A stretch of 64,000 bases of DNA from Saccharomonospora amisosensis (GCF_011761185.1 NZ_JAAOYM010000001.1:3720001-3784000), one strand, 5' to 3'; positions 37,404 to 46,546 are shown, counted from the stretch's first letter. Notes: generated by a model not told the origin, from the letters alone. Numbers and translations: made by a program.

Positions 37404-39080
37404 TCAATCGCGGGTCAGCTTGCGATGCGTCACCCGGTGCGGCCGAGCGGCTTCCTGCCCCAACCGGTCGATCTTGTTCTTCTCGTAGCCCTCGAAGTTG
37501 CCCTCGAACCAGAACCATTTCGCCGGGTTCTCGTCATCTCCCTCCCAGGCGAGGATGTGTGTCGCCACGCGGTCGAGGAACCAGCGGTCGTGCGAGATCA
37601 CCACAGCACAGCCAGGGAACTGTTCCAAGGCGTTCTCCAGCGAACCCAGCGTCTCGACGTCCAGGTCGTTGGTCGGCTCGTCCAGCAGGATCAGGTTCCC
37701 ACCGATTTTCAGGGTCAGGGCGAGATTGAGGCGGTTACGTTCACCACCGGACAGCACTCCAGCGGGTTTCTGCTGATCCGGTCCCTTGAAGCCGAACGCA
37801 CTGACGTACGCCCGCGAGGGCATCTCGACCTGGCCGACGTGGATGTAGTCGAGCCCGTCGGAGACGACCTCCCACACGTTCTTATTCGGGTCGATACCGG
37901 CCCGCTGCTGGTCCACATAGGACAGCTTCACTGTCTCGCCGATCCGCACGCTTCCCGAATCCGGCTCCTCGAGCCCCACGATCGTCTTGAAAAGCGTCGT
38001 CTTGCCCACCCCGTTGGGGCCGATCACACCGACGATGCCGTTGCGCGGAAGTGTGAATGTCAGGTCATCGATCAACAATCGGTCGTCGAAGCCCTTACGC
38101 AGGTGCTCGACCTCCACCACGACATTGCCCAGTCGCGGCCCTGGCGGAATCTGGATCTCTTCGAAATCCAGCTTCTTGTTCCGCTCCGCCTCCGCGGCCA
38201 TCTGCTCGTAGCGATCCAGACGGGAACGAGACTTCGTCTGCCTCGCCTTAGCGTTCGACCGCACCCATTCCAGCTCGCTCTGCAACCGCTTGGCGAGTTT
38301 GGCGTCCTTCTTGCCCTGCACCTCGAGTCGTTCGCGCTTCTTCTCCAGGTACGTCGAGTAGTTCCCCTCGTACCCGACGACGCGACCGCGGTCAAGTTCC
38401 ATGATCCACTGCGCGACGTTGTCGAGGAAGTACCTGTCGTGCGTCACCGCGAGCACGGCACCCGGGTAGTTCGCAAGGAACTGCTCCAGCCACAGCACAC
38501 TTTCCGCGTCGAGGTGGTTGGTCGGCTCATCGAGCAGCAACAGGTCGGGCTTCGACAACAGCAGCTTGCACAGGGCGACGCGGCGGCGCTCGCCACCGGA
38601 CAGGTGTACTACCTGCTCGTCGCCCGGCGGGCAGCGCAGCGCGTCCATCGCTTGCTCGAGCTGCGAATCCAGTTCCCAGGCGTCCGCGTGGTCGAGCTCC
38701 TCCTGCAGCTTGCCCATTTCGTCCATGAGCTGGTCGCTGTAGTCGGTGGCAAGCTGTTCCGCGATCTGGTTGAAGCGATCGAGTTTGACCTTGATATCGC
38801 CGAGCCCTTCCTCGACGTTGCCGCGCACGGTCTTCTCCTCGTTCAGCGGCGGTTCTTGGAGGAGGATGCCCACGCTGGCCCCCGGCTGCAGGAAGGCCTC
38901 GCCGTTGCTCGGTTGGTCGAGCCCCGCCATGATCTTGAGAACGGTGGACTTGCCCGCACCGTTCGGTCCCACCACGCCGATCTTCGCACCGGGGTAGAAC
39001 GCGGTGCTGACGTCGTCGAGGATCACCTTGTCCCCGACGGTCTTGCGCACCTTCTTCATGGTGTAGATGAACTCGGCCAT
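37404..39080 (-). CDS. ettA: Energy-dependent translational throttle protein EttA (ABC-F ATPase)
   Basis: 558 aa from the ATG at 39080 (MAEFIYTMKKVRKTVGDK). Two ABC domains: Walker A GPNGAGKST and GPNGVGKTT, signatures LSGGERRR and LSGGERNR, Walker B LLLLDEPTNHLD and LILLDEPTNDLD. The EttA arm lies in the first domain, and the PtIM linker (about 240-310) is charged (KKRERLEVQGKKDAKLAKRL). It binds the ribosomal E site and gates the first elongation step according to ADP/ATP ratio. It matches Rv2477c next to the ssb-like gene. Confidence 0.96.
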   Translation of the reverse strand: MAEFIYTMKKVRKTVGDKVILDDVSTAFYPGAKIGVVGPNGAGKSTVLKIMAGLDQPSNGEAFLQPGASVGILLQEPPLNEEKTVRGNVEEGLGDIKVKLDRFNQIAEQLATDYSDQLMDEMGKLQEELDHADAWELDSQLEQAMDALRCPPGDEQVVHLSGGERRRVALCKLLLSKPDLLLLDEPTNHLDAESVLWLEQFLANYPGAVLAVTHDRYFLDNVAQWIMELDRGRVVGYEGNYSTYLEKKRERLEVQGKKDAKLAKRLQSELEWVRSNAKARQTKSRSRLDRYEQMAAEAERNKKLDFEEIQIPPGPRLGNVVVEVEHLRKGFDDRLLIDDLTFTLPRNGIVGVIGPNGVGKTTLFKTIVGLEEPDSGSVRIGETVKLSYVDQQRAGIDPNKNVWEVVSDGLDYIHVGQVEMPSRAYVSAFGFKGPDQQKPAGVLSGGERNRLNLALTLKIGGNLILLDEPTNDLDVETLGSLENALEQFPGCAVVISHDRWFLDRVATHILAWEGDDENPAKWFWFEGNFEGYEKNKIDRLGQEAARPHRVTHRKLTRD

Positions 39081-39191
39081 ACAACGATCGTAGAGCGAGC
39101 CTGCTGGCTCCTTGACGCCGGTCACCGTCCCGGCACCGACCGTAGGCCGTTCTCCCGCTTCGTGTTCGGGCATATACGCAACGCGACGTGC

Positions 39192-39665
39192 TCATGCCGC
39201 CGTCACCCGCTGCCCGTTTCCGGTCGGGTCGCCGCCGGTGGGCCCGAGTTCGCCCGGCCCGTCACACGATGGTGACCCCGATCGGGTGTCCGGACTGCCG
39301 CGCCGGACACTGGCATCGCATCTGGCGAGGTTGGGTCCGATCGCCAGCGCTTCAAGCTCGGGAATCGACCGAGGCTGCCCATCGGCCTCGTACCGATTCG
39401 TGTAGAGGCGCCCATTGACGATCACTGGGTCACCTTTCGACAGCGAGGCGGCCACGGTGCCCGCGATACGTCGCCAGCAGGTCACCCTGATCGAGAAGTG
39501 CCGCCCATCGGTCCAGCTGCCGTTCTCCTTGTCGAACCTTCGCTCGCTGCTGCGCAGCCAGAAACTGACCACCTCGTCGCCGCTGGCCAGCGTCTTGCGG
39601 TTCAGTTCACTGCACACGTTTCCGACAACGGTCAGGTGCGTCTCGCCGATCGCCACAGCCCTCAT
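39192..39665 (-). CDS. Single-stranded DNA-binding protein-like (OB-fold, Rv2478c-like)
   Basis: 157 aa from the ATG at 39665 (GTG at 39656 possible). The OB-fold core ETHLTVVGNVCSELNRKTLASGDEVVSFWLRSSERRF through WRRIAGTVAASLSKGDPVIVNGRLYTNRYEADGQ is typical of SSB. The C-terminal acidic tip (DDDxPF) of housekeeping SSB is missing, so it is probably the accessory paralogue, not the replication SSB. It lies 111 bp upstream of ettA on the same strand, as in mycobacteria. Confidence 0.9.
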   Translation of the reverse strand: MRAVAIGETHLTVVGNVCSELNRKTLASGDEVVSFWLRSSERRFDKENGSWTDGRHFSIRVTCWRRIAGTVAASLSKGDPVIVNGRLYTNRYEADGQPRSIPELEALAIGPNLARCDASVRRGSPDTRSGSPSCDGPGELGPTGGDPTGNGQRVTAA

Positions 39666-39831
39666 CCCTTCGTTCGCCCAGGTGTTTCGCAAGCTCACCT
39701 CAGCCTGCACCGTGGAGGACGTGCGGAACGCGAGGACGAGAAATCTGTGGACAACTTGCCCGCAGTTGAACAACCAGGCCCGTAGCCGCCCGCGGCGGCA
39801 GAAGCTGTCGTGGTGATGTGCTAGCGAACCG

Positions 39832-41853
39832 TCACCGACGTGGCTCGCCCTGCTCGGACAGCCGCTTCAGCATGGCGTTGTACGCGGCGAGGTCCTGACC
39901 GCCGGTGGCGTCCTCGCGGCGGTCACGCCGCCGTGCCTCCCGCTCGTCGGCTCTGGCCCACTGCATCAGCAGCGCCACCATCACGATGACGACAGGCAGC
40001 TCCCCCGAAGCCCACGTGATACCGCCGCCCAATTGCTGGTCGGCAAGCAGATCACCCACCCAGGGAAGATCGAGCCCCCGATAGAAGGTCTCGCCGATCA
40101 CCGTCTGCATATTCATCAAGGTCACGCCGAAGAACGCGTGGAACGGGATCGCCGCGAAAACCAGGCCCAGCTTGCCCAGCGGCGGCAACCTGCGTGGCGC
40201 CGGGTCGACCCCGATGGCCGGCCAGAAGAAGACGTATCCGGCCAGGAGGAAGTGGGCGTTCATCGCCAGGTGAGCCCAGTGGTAGTTCAAGGCGGTGTCG
40301 AACAGTCCCGAGTAGTACAGGCCGTAGAACGAACCGACGAACAGGAACAACGCCACGATCGGGTTGGTGAGCACTCTCGCCAGCGGCGAATGGACCGCAG
40401 CGAGCAGCCACTCGCGAGGCCCTGGGGGCGCGTCCCTGCCCGCCGCGGGCAACGCGCGCAACGCGAGAGTCACCGGCCCACCCAACACGAGCAGCACCGG
40501 CACGAACATGGACAGCAGCATGTGGTTGACCATGTGCACGCTGAACATCGCGGGCGCGTAGCGTCCGATGCCGGACGAGGTCGCCAACAGCAGCAGCGCG
40601 TTGCCTGCCAGCCACGCCGCCGTGCGACCCGCCGGCCAGCTGTCCCCTCGGCTGCGCAACCGCCGCACGCCCGCCAGGTAGAGCACGGCGAGCACGATGG
40701 CTGCGGTGCCGTAGACCAGGTCGAACCGCCAGTCGGTAAGCAGCCGCACGAAGGTGGGCGGGCCGTGCAGGTCGTAGCCGATGAGCAGTTCGGTCGTGGA
40801 GGGCTGAGCGTAGATCTCAGCGGGCGGTGGCGTGCGGGACAGGGCGGTGGCGAGGCCGATCGTCACGAACATCACGAGCACCTCGACGGCGGCCAGCCGC
40901 ACGAACTGCCCCTTGGCACCGGAGTCGGTCAACCGCCGCAGTGCGCGCTTGCGATGCTGGTGGCCGAACACGCCCAGCACCGCGAGCGCGACCACCTTGC
41001 CGAGCACGAGCAGACCGTATTCGGTGCGCAGCAACTGGTCCGGAGCCACCCGCACGAGTGCGTTCACCACGCCGGATGCCGCCAGCGCCGCCCAACTGAC
41101 GAGCGCGATCTTCGAGAACCGACCCGCCGCGAGCGACAGCTGGTCACCGCCGCGCCGCGCGTGTGCCAGCAGTGCGATCAGCCCGCCCACCCACACCGCG
41201 GCGCCGATGAGGTGGTAGAGCAGGCTGTTGGTCGCCACGTCGTGCGAGCCGCCGCTGGCGGAATGCCCGGTCGCCGCGATCGGGATGATGCCGCCGACCG
41301 AGACGAAGAACAGCGCGGCCGTCCAACCCCAGGACAACACCAGGCGGCAGCCCAGCGCGAGCAACATCGCGATCAACGCGGTGATCAGCCACGCCTTCGG
41401 TTGCTCGATCGCCTCGACGTAGTTGAGCAGCACCTGCGGGTTCAGTACCTCCATGACCGGCCTGCCCGCACCGTCGGCCGCAGTGAAGAACACCGAGGCC
41501 ATGGCCAGAACGAACCACACCCAGGCTGCCGAGCCCGCGGTCCGCAGTGCGGCATAGCCGTCCACGGCCAAGGTGCCCGACCGCTGCGGGGGAACCAGGA
41601 AGGCGGCGAGCAGCAGTGACCCGATGGTCACCGCCGCGGCGATGTCGGCGCCGACACGCACCACCACGATGCCGTACCTGGTGACATCGCCGGGATCGGT
41701 CAACCCCGCGACGGCGTAGCTCAGCCCTCCCGTGAGGGCGACCAGGCCGACAGCGACCACGGTCGCCAACAACACGCCGACGGCTAGCAGCGGCGCCATG
41801 GCCGCGCGGCGGCGAGTGGCGACGGCCGGTGCGGGTTCGGCTGCGGTGGACAC
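39832..41853 (-). CDS. CopD/CtaG fusion: copper-resistance D and cytochrome c oxidase assembly domains
   Basis: 673 aa polytopic membrane protein with about 15 helices, GTG start at 41853. The N-terminal half has CopD features (YHLIGAAVWVGGLIALLAHARRG, about 205-235). The C-terminal half has the caa3-type CtaG domain (MFSVHMVNHMLLSMFVPVLLVLGGPVTLALR, then HWAHLAMNAHFLLAGYVFFW). Both families handle copper; the fusion is common in actinobacteria (Rv0102 in M. tuberculosis, by memory) and is thought to deliver Cu to oxidase. It follows the MFS gene on the same strand, 35 bp away. Confidence 0.92.
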   Translation of the reverse strand: MSTAAEPAPAVATRRRAAMAPLLAVGVLLATVVAVGLVALTGGLSYAVAGLTDPGDVTRYGIVVVRVGADIAAAVTIGSLLLAAFLVPPQRSGTLAVDGYAALRTAGSAAWVWFVLAMASVFFTAADGAGRPVMEVLNPQVLLNYVEAIEQPKAWLITALIAMLLALGCRLVLSWGWTAALFFVSVGGIIPIAATGHSASGGSHDVATNSLLYHLIGAAVWVGGLIALLAHARRGGDQLSLAAGRFSKIALVSWAALAASGVVNALVRVAPDQLLRTEYGLLVLGKVVALAVLGVFGHQHRKRALRRLTDSGAKGQFVRLAAVEVLVMFVTIGLATALSRTPPPAEIYAQPSTTELLIGYDLHGPPTFVRLLTDWRFDLVYGTAAIVLAVLYLAGVRRLRSRGDSWPAGRTAAWLAGNALLLLATSSGIGRYAPAMFSVHMVNHMLLSMFVPVLLVLGGPVTLALRALPAAGRDAPPGPREWLLAAVHSPLARVLTNPIVALFLFVGSFYGLYYSGLFDTALNYHWAHLAMNAHFLLAGYVFFWPAIGVDPAPRRLPPLGKLGLVFAAIPFHAFFGVTLMNMQTVIGETFYRGLDLPWVGDLLADQQLGGGITWASGELPVVIVMVALLMQWARADEREARRRDRREDATGGQDLAAYNAMLKRLSEQGEPRR

Positions 41854-41888
41854 GGGTACGAGGGTAGGCCGACCTCGCGAAGTCCCGG

Positions 41889-43076
41889 TCAGCGGACCAG
41901 GTCGGCGGCACGCGGCTGTTCCCGCGCGAGCTGTCGCGTGGCGGCGACCGCGGCGGGAGCGATCAGGGCAGCGATGACGCCGACGGCCACGAATGATATC
42001 GACAGCGAAGTCAACTGGGCGATACCGCCGATCATGGGAGGGCCCGTGAGGAACCCGGTATAGGCGATGGCGGTGACGAACGCCACCTCTCGTTCTCCAC
42101 CACTGCCGTCCGACCGCTTTCCCGCTTCACCCGCGAGCCCGAGCGCGATCGGGAAACATCCGGCGAGACCAACGCCCGCGAGCAAGAAGCCGACATAGCT
42201 CACCGGAGGGATACCGACGGCGGCCGCCGTCACAAGCCCGAAGCCGGCCAGTGCGGCACCACTGACGAGCACCCGCACCGGGCCAAATCGTGCCTGCGCC
42301 CACGAGCCCGCGAGCCGGGCGACCGCCATCGACAGTGTGAAACCGGCGAACGCGAGCGCGGCGAGGCCCTCTCCTGAGCCTTGCTCGGTGGCGAGCAGCA
42401 GCGCGGACCAGTCTGAGCTGGCACCTTCGGCGATCGCCGAGCACAGTGCGATAGCGGCGAGCCACCACAGGGTGGGGCGGCGGGCTGGACTGACGCGGCC
42501 GGTAGCTGCTGTCGATACCCCTTTCACCTCGCGAGTCCTGCCAGGCAGCCACCGGACGACGGCCATGAGCAGCACACCACCTGCGACGGCGGCCGCCGTG
42601 AAATGCCAGGTGGGTGACCAACTCGCGGCGGCGGCCAGTGCTGCCGTACCGGAACCGGCGAGCGCACCGAGGCTGAACCCGGCGTGGAACAGCGGCATGA
42701 TCGGCCTGCCCTCCCCGCGCTCCACGACGACACCGGCCATGTTCATGGCCACGTCGAGCGCTCCCGACGTCATGCCCAGCCCGAGCAATGCGATGCCGAA
42801 CCAGGCGAGGGACGGTGCCGAACCCAGCAGCGGAAGAACGCCACAGACGGCGAGACCGGAGACGGCGATGACGGCCCGACTGCCGAAGCGCTCGACGAGT
42901 CGACCGGACATCGCCGCCGCGAGCAACATGCCGACGCTGCCTGCCAGCAGGGCAAGGCCGAACCGACCCGGTCCGGCGTCGATCTGCTCCGCGAGCGCGG
43001 GGGTGCGCGGTGCCCAGCTGCCCAGCGTCGCTCCGTTGAACGCGAAGATCAGCACAACCGACAACCGTCGCGCCAC
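41889..43076 (-). CDS. MFS transporter
   Basis: 395 aa from the GTG at 43076, chosen over the ATG at 43103 because AAGGGGGG lies in front and the first helix then starts properly (RRLSVVLIFAFNGATLGSW). Twelve helices in two halves; the intracellular loop GRLVERFGSRAVI after helix two is the MFS A-like motif. The set resembles the FucP/YbjJ-like group of sugar or drug transporters, but the substrate is not clear. It is divergent from a LacI regulator across a 26-bp palindrome, so the regulator probably represses it. Confidence 0.88.
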   Translation of the reverse strand: MARRLSVVLIFAFNGATLGSWAPRTPALAEQIDAGPGRFGLALLAGSVGMLLAAAMSGRLVERFGSRAVIAVSGLAVCGVLPLLGSAPSLAWFGIALLGLGMTSGALDVAMNMAGVVVERGEGRPIMPLFHAGFSLGALAGSGTAALAAAASWSPTWHFTAAAVAGGVLLMAVVRWLPGRTREVKGVSTAATGRVSPARRPTLWWLAAIALCSAIAEGASSDWSALLLATEQGSGEGLAALAFAGFTLSMAVARLAGSWAQARFGPVRVLVSGAALAGFGLVTAAAVGIPPVSYVGFLLAGVGLAGCFPIALGLAGEAGKRSDGSGGEREVAFVTAIAYTGFLTGPPMIGGIAQLTSLSISFVAVGVIAALIAPAAVAATRQLAREQPRAADLVR

Positions 43077-43114
43077 CTCGACACCCCCCTTACCCGGCAG
43101 CATGCCTTGGCCCA

Positions 43115-43140
43115 GCGTGTCTTAAGCGCTTCAGACACGC
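43115..43140. promoter_or_regulatory. LacI-family operator, 26-bp palindrome
   Basis: Arms GCGTGTCT (43115-43122) and AGACACGC (43133-43140) flank a centre with the perfect core AAGCGCTT (43124-43131). Only the pair 43123/43132 is mismatched. The AAGCGCTT core is characteristic of LacI-family sites. It lies midway between the divergent MFS and LacI starts (38 and 32 bp away), so it can control both. Confidence 0.8.
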
Positions 43141-43172
43141 AAGCGAATACGCGTGTCGACTAGGCTTCGCGC

Positions 43173-44255
43173 GTGGCAACCACGCGGCGAAAGCAGCCGA
43201 CTCTGGACGACGTCGCGCAGGCCGTTGGCGTGTCCAGGGCCACGGTCTCCAACGCATACAACCGACCGGACCAACTTTCGGCCGAGTTGCGAAGTGAGGT
43301 GCTGCGGGCGGCCAGCAGGCTCGGCTACCCCGGTCCCGACCCGGTGGCGCGCAGTCTCGCGACCAAACGAGCCGATGCCATCGCCTTCATGTTGGACACG
43401 GGTCTTTCCGCCGCGTTCTCCGATCCGGCCCTGTCGATCACGCTCGACGCGCTTGCCGCCGTGGTGGACGCCGAGGGGCACGCACTACTCCTGTTGCCCG
43501 GCGGAGACCACGGGGGGCCGCGTGCGCAGCGGGTGCTGTCGGCACAGGCAGACCTGGCTGTGGCGTACTCCCTGGCGGACGGCGCGCCCGCACTGCGAGC
43601 CGTCCGGGCTCGAGGGCTGCCGCTGGTGGTGATCGACCAGCCGGTGGTTTCGGGGTCGGCGCGGGTGGACGTCGACGACACCGGTGGCGCCATGGCGGCA
43701 GCACGGCATCTGGTGGAACTGGGGCACCGCCAGGTCGGCGTACTTTCGGCCCAGTGCCTGTCCGAGCCGAGGAACGGCCCGCTTTCGATCGCCGAGGCCA
43801 TGGATAGCCGCTTTCGCGACAACCGCGATCGCCTGGCCGGATACCTCGAGATCCTGGCATCCGCGGGTGTGCCCGGCAAAGCGGTGCCCGTGTGGGAGAC
43901 CTCAGGAACCTCGCGTGAGCAGGCGTTCCATGCGACGGTCGAGTTGCTGCGGTCGCGGCCTCGGCTGACCGCGCTGCTGTGCATGTCTGACGAACTCGCA
44001 CTCGCGGCACTCTCGGCCGCCCGGCACCTCGGGTTGCGCGTTCCGCAGGACCTGTCGGTGGTCGGTTTCGACGACACCCCACCCGCGAGGTGGGCGGAAC
44101 CTCCGCTGACGACGGTGCGGCAGGATCTGGTGCGCAAGGGCACGTTGGCGGGCGAGCTGGCGTTGCGGTTGCTGGCCGGACGTAAACCGCCGAAGCCACT
44201 CACCCTGGCCACGGAACTCGTGGTGCGGGAATCCACCGCGCCTCCACCCCGTTAG
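43173..44255 (+). CDS. LacI-family transcriptional regulator
   Basis: 360 aa from the GTG at 43173. The N-terminal HTH (PTLDDVAQAVGVSRATVSNAYNRPDQLS, 9-36) and hinge are followed by a periplasmic-binding-type effector domain with VDVDDTGGAMAAARHLVELGH and VVGFDDTPPARWAEPPLTTVRQD. The hinge GPDPVARSLATKRADAI contains the usual A-R-x-L contact. The ligand, presumably a sugar or related effector, is unknown. It is divergent from the MFS gene and probably autoregulated through the palindrome between them. Confidence 0.93.
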   Translation: MATTRRKQPTLDDVAQAVGVSRATVSNAYNRPDQLSAELRSEVLRAASRLGYPGPDPVARSLATKRADAIAFMLDTGLSAAFSDPALSITLDALAAVVDAEGHALLLLPGGDHGGPRAQRVLSAQADLAVAYSLADGAPALRAVRARGLPLVVIDQPVVSGSARVDVDDTGGAMAAARHLVELGHRQVGVLSAQCLSEPRNGPLSIAEAMDSRFRDNRDRLAGYLEILASAGVPGKAVPVWETSGTSREQAFHATVELLRSRPRLTALLCMSDELALAALSAARHLGLRVPQDLSVVGFDDTPPARWAEPPLTTVRQDLVRKGTLAGELALRLLAGRKPPKPLTLATELVVRESTAPPPR

Positions 44256-44293
44256 CATTTCACACCTCGACGCACAAGCCTCCCCGGTATTCT

Positions 44294-44341
44294 TGTGGAT
44301 AACTGCCACTCGAACGAGTTGCGCGCGTCTACTTATCCACA
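44294..44341. promoter_or_regulatory. Inverted pair of perfect DnaA-box 9-mers
   Basis: TGTGGATAA at 44294-44302 and TTATCCACA at 44333-44341 are exact DnaA-box sequences facing each other with 30 bp between. They lie in the 187-bp AT-richer gap between the lacI-type gene and the I36 gene. They could bind DnaA away from the origin. Confidence 0.45.
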
Positions 44342-44442
44342 GTCGCGCAAATTTCCGGTGACCCCAGCCTCGACCATTCGGCATTGTTGACTCAACTTCC
44401 CAACCCGAACGAATCCGTTCCTGACCCGACAGGAGATTCGAC

Positions 44443-44847
44443 ATGATGCACGGTTACCTCGCGTTCCTACGAACCTGGCTGCCCGGCGTTCTGGTGCTGA
44501 CGACGCTGCTGCTGTCCGGGTCGACGGCCGCGAACGCGGTGCAACCACCGAATCCGTCGCCATCGGCAGCACACTCCTGCCAGAAAGGAGAGTTCTGTAG
44601 CTGGCCTGAAGCGGACTACGGCGGAGCCATCACACGCTTCGACTTGCGTAACACAAATCCAGAGGAATGCGTGCCATTTCCCGACGGTTTCGAAGCGAAC
44701 GCGTTCGCCAACCGGATCGATCGGCACGTGACCGTATATCAGGATCGAGAATGCTCCACCGAGGCCGACTTCAGCACCTATCCCGGGCCCGAGACGTTCG
44801 TGCCACGAAGTCCCTACATCGTGCGAGCGATCCAGATATGGAACTAA
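44443..44847 (+). CDS. Secreted peptidase inhibitor family I36-like protein
   Basis: 134 aa; ATG at 44443 with CAGGAG in front. The signal peptide (about 1-32) has a long hydrophobic core (LPGVLVLTTLLLSGSTAANA). The mature part has four Cys and the I36 pattern: CQKGEFCSWPEADYGG, later NRIDRHVTVYQDREC. The GC content is lower than that of its neighbours. The fold is beta/gamma-crystallin-like, and the prototype inhibits metalloproteases; inhibition here is inferred. A large hairpin lies 170 bp downstream. No partner gene is obvious. Confidence 0.78.
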   Translation: MMHGYLAFLRTWLPGVLVLTTLLLSGSTAANAVQPPNPSPSAAHSCQKGEFCSWPEADYGGAITRFDLRNTNPEECVPFPDGFEANAFANRIDRHVTVYQDRECSTEADFSTYPGPETFVPRSPYIVRAIQIWN

Positions 44848-45017
44848 CTGACATCGCAGGAGTCTCGATGACACCCGCCGTGGAGCGCGCCATGTTGCCG
44901 AGGGGCGGCACGGCCACCGCCACACCGCGCATCGGCGGACACGTCAGGTGCTGGACGCGCGGCTGCCGCGAATGGGGAACGGTGAGCGGCCGCGTGCTCC
45001 GGGGGCCGTGACTGGCA

Positions 45018-45071
45018 CACGGCCCTGGCCGCGGGCATACCCTCGACCGCCGTATGCCCGCGGCCTCCGTG
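45018..45071. terminator. Large imperfect hairpin, possible terminator
   Basis: A 14-bp perfect stem (GGCCGCGGGCATAC at 45027-45040 with 45052-45065) plus an outer 5-bp stem (CACGG/CCGTG). It lies in 44848-45230 between the I36 gene and tRNA-Arg; no gene is seen in that stretch. Confidence 0.5.
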
Positions 45072-45230
45072 GCCAAGAACCGGCGTCTGGTGTGGCATTG
45101 CTCACCTGCAGCGACGCTGACGTCACCAGTATGGGTGAGGGGTGAAACGAATGGCCGGTCTCGGACGATCAGATCGACAGTGGTGGCTAAGCTGGAGTTA
45201 CGTGGCGTGACCAGCAACGACCGCCACTGG

Positions 45231-45307
45231 GCCCTCGTAGCTCAGCTGGATAGAGCAAGAGCCTTCTAATCTCTAGGTCGCAGGTTCGAGTCCTGCCGGG
45301 GGCACCA
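45231..45307 (+). tRNA. tRNA-Arg (anticodon TCT)
   Basis: Acceptor GCCCTCG pairs with CGGGGGC (one G-T pair), D-arm GCTCAGCTGGATAGAGC, anticodon loop CTTCTAA giving TCT, T-arm GCAGGTTCGAGTCCTGC, discriminator A at 45304 and encoded CCA. Integrase and transposase remnants follow directly, so its 3' end was probably an integration site. Confidence 0.96.
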
Positions 45308-45314
45308 CGAGGAT

Positions 45315-45355
45315 GGGACCAGGTTGGTCGCCCGTTGCGGCGACTCCTGGCCCCC
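45315..45355 (+). terminator. Terminator-like hairpin after tRNA-Arg
   Basis: CCAGG (45319-45323) pairs with CCTGG (45346-45350), and an inner GTCGCC (45327-45332) pairs with GGCGAC (45339-45344). It begins 8 bases after the CCA end. Confidence 0.5.
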
Positions 45356-45386
45356 TTCGCATTGTTGTGCTGCTCCCGTCGTTGCC

Positions 45387-45783
45387 GTGCCGGGACGACG
45401 GGCACTGACCTACGACGAGGTGCGGTCCCTGTTTGACGCCGCCGACGATCGTGCCGAGCAGATTCGCCGCCGTGGCTGGAAGGGTGCTCCGGCGGCGCTG
45501 CGGGATGCGGCCCGGCTGGATCTGGCGGACTTTCGCTGCAATGCGCCCGAAGTGCAGGCAATTCGGGTCGGTGCTGGCTCGCAACGGCAAGGCATCACGC
45601 GGTAGCCCACCGAAACGACGGACGATGCTGACAGTGCCGGAGTTCGACTGGATCGTCGACGTGCTGCGCCAGTGGGCCAGGAGGTGCGGCCCCTGCTGAG
45701 GCCCGAGCTGGCATCCCGCGTTGTGGATCCCGCGTTGTGGATCACTGAACGGCGCGGTCGGATCTCAACCAACCGCCTCAACA
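45387..45783 (+). pseudogene. Tyrosine recombinase/integrase remnant
   Basis: Fragments of one integrase lie in three reading frames: RRALTYDEVRSLFDAADDRAEQ (from about 45393), then KASRGSPPKRRTMLTVPEFDWIVDVL (about 45588-45665), then DPALWITERRGRISTNRLN (about 45727-45783). These are consecutive parts of the core and catalytic domain of actinobacterial XerC-like integrases, with an internal deletion where LDLADFR is followed at once by NAPEV. The catalytic C-terminus (HxLRH, Tyr) is gone. It directly follows tRNA-Arg. Confidence 0.72.
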
Positions 45784-45819
45784 CCAGGTACACCCGCACG
45801 CGAGGAGGGCGGAGCGTCG

Positions 45820-46341
45820 ACCCCTTCGCTGAGCAGGGTACGACGCCACGACGGTGGCGCAGATCGCCGAGCGCGCCGGTCACCAGAAGCACGCTTTTCC
45901 GTCACTACTCCGACAAGTGCGAGGTCTCGGTAGCCGGACAGGAGACGCTGAGCCAGCTGCTGGCCGAGGGGATCACTGAGGCGCCCGTAGGTGCTAGCCC
46001 GCTCGAGGCGGTCGCCGCCGGTCGAACGCGCGTCGAGTGAAATGGGGGCCACTGAACCGGGAGCTGGGACCCCGCCTCAAGGCAGCCGTGGCGGCCAGCA
46101 CCGAGCTACAGGGGCGGACGCTCTGAAGAGCGTCGGTCTCGCGGCCGCGATGACAACCGTCCTCATCGCCCGCGGCGTGCCCGACTCGGTGGCACATCTC
46201 GCAGCCGAACTGGGGGTCCTCGCGTTCAAGCGTGGCTACGCGCAGTGGCGCGAAGGTGATCGTGATGATGGCGGAGGGCTCGCGCAGCGTGCACTTGCTG
46301 CCCTGAACGACCTGCGCGCGGCAACGACGTCGCTGGGTTGA
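45820..46341 (+). pseudogene. TetR-family regulator remnant with several frameshifts
   Basis: FAEQG (45825-45839), then after a one-base loss YDATTVAQIAERAG, then in another frame VTRSTLFRHYSDKCEV (HTH), then NRELGPRLKAAVAASTELQGR and, in a further frame, DALKSVGLAAAMTTVLIARGVPDSVAHLAAELGVLAFKRGYAQW to LNDLRAATTSLG. Together these parts give most of a TetR protein in order. At least three frame changes inactivate it. It is fused to the end of the integrase remnant. Confidence 0.72.
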
Positions 46342-46444
46342 TCGCCCCCCGACTCGTCGCCGACTCAGGTCGGCGAATACCTCGCCCTTCGAATACCGCT
46401 ACACCACCAGTTATTAGGGCTCGTCCGTGCCTGCTGGGGCATCC

Positions 46445-46546
46445 ACGAACGCGATTGAACCATTCCCGACCGAGCAGCCCGCGGTGAAGTGCCTGTATCT
46501 CGTGACCCGCAACCTGGACCCCACCGGCACAGGCCGCGCCGGATGG
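46445..46546 (+). mobile_element. IS256-family transposase C-terminal remnant
   Basis: TNAIE is followed directly by FPTEQPAVKCLYLVTRNLDPTG and RAGW. In intact IS256-family transposases a segment of about 15 residues separates TNAIE from the FPTEQ motif, so there is an internal deletion. No start, DDE motif or terminal repeats are visible. It is a second mobile relic in the tract after tRNA-Arg. The rest of 46342-47062 holds no gene I can support. Confidence 0.65.

Noticed and set aside
45991-46341. Independent small gene of 116 codons
   Set aside because: Its translation is the C-terminal part of a TetR protein whose HTH lies just upstream in other frames, so it is part of a pseudogene.
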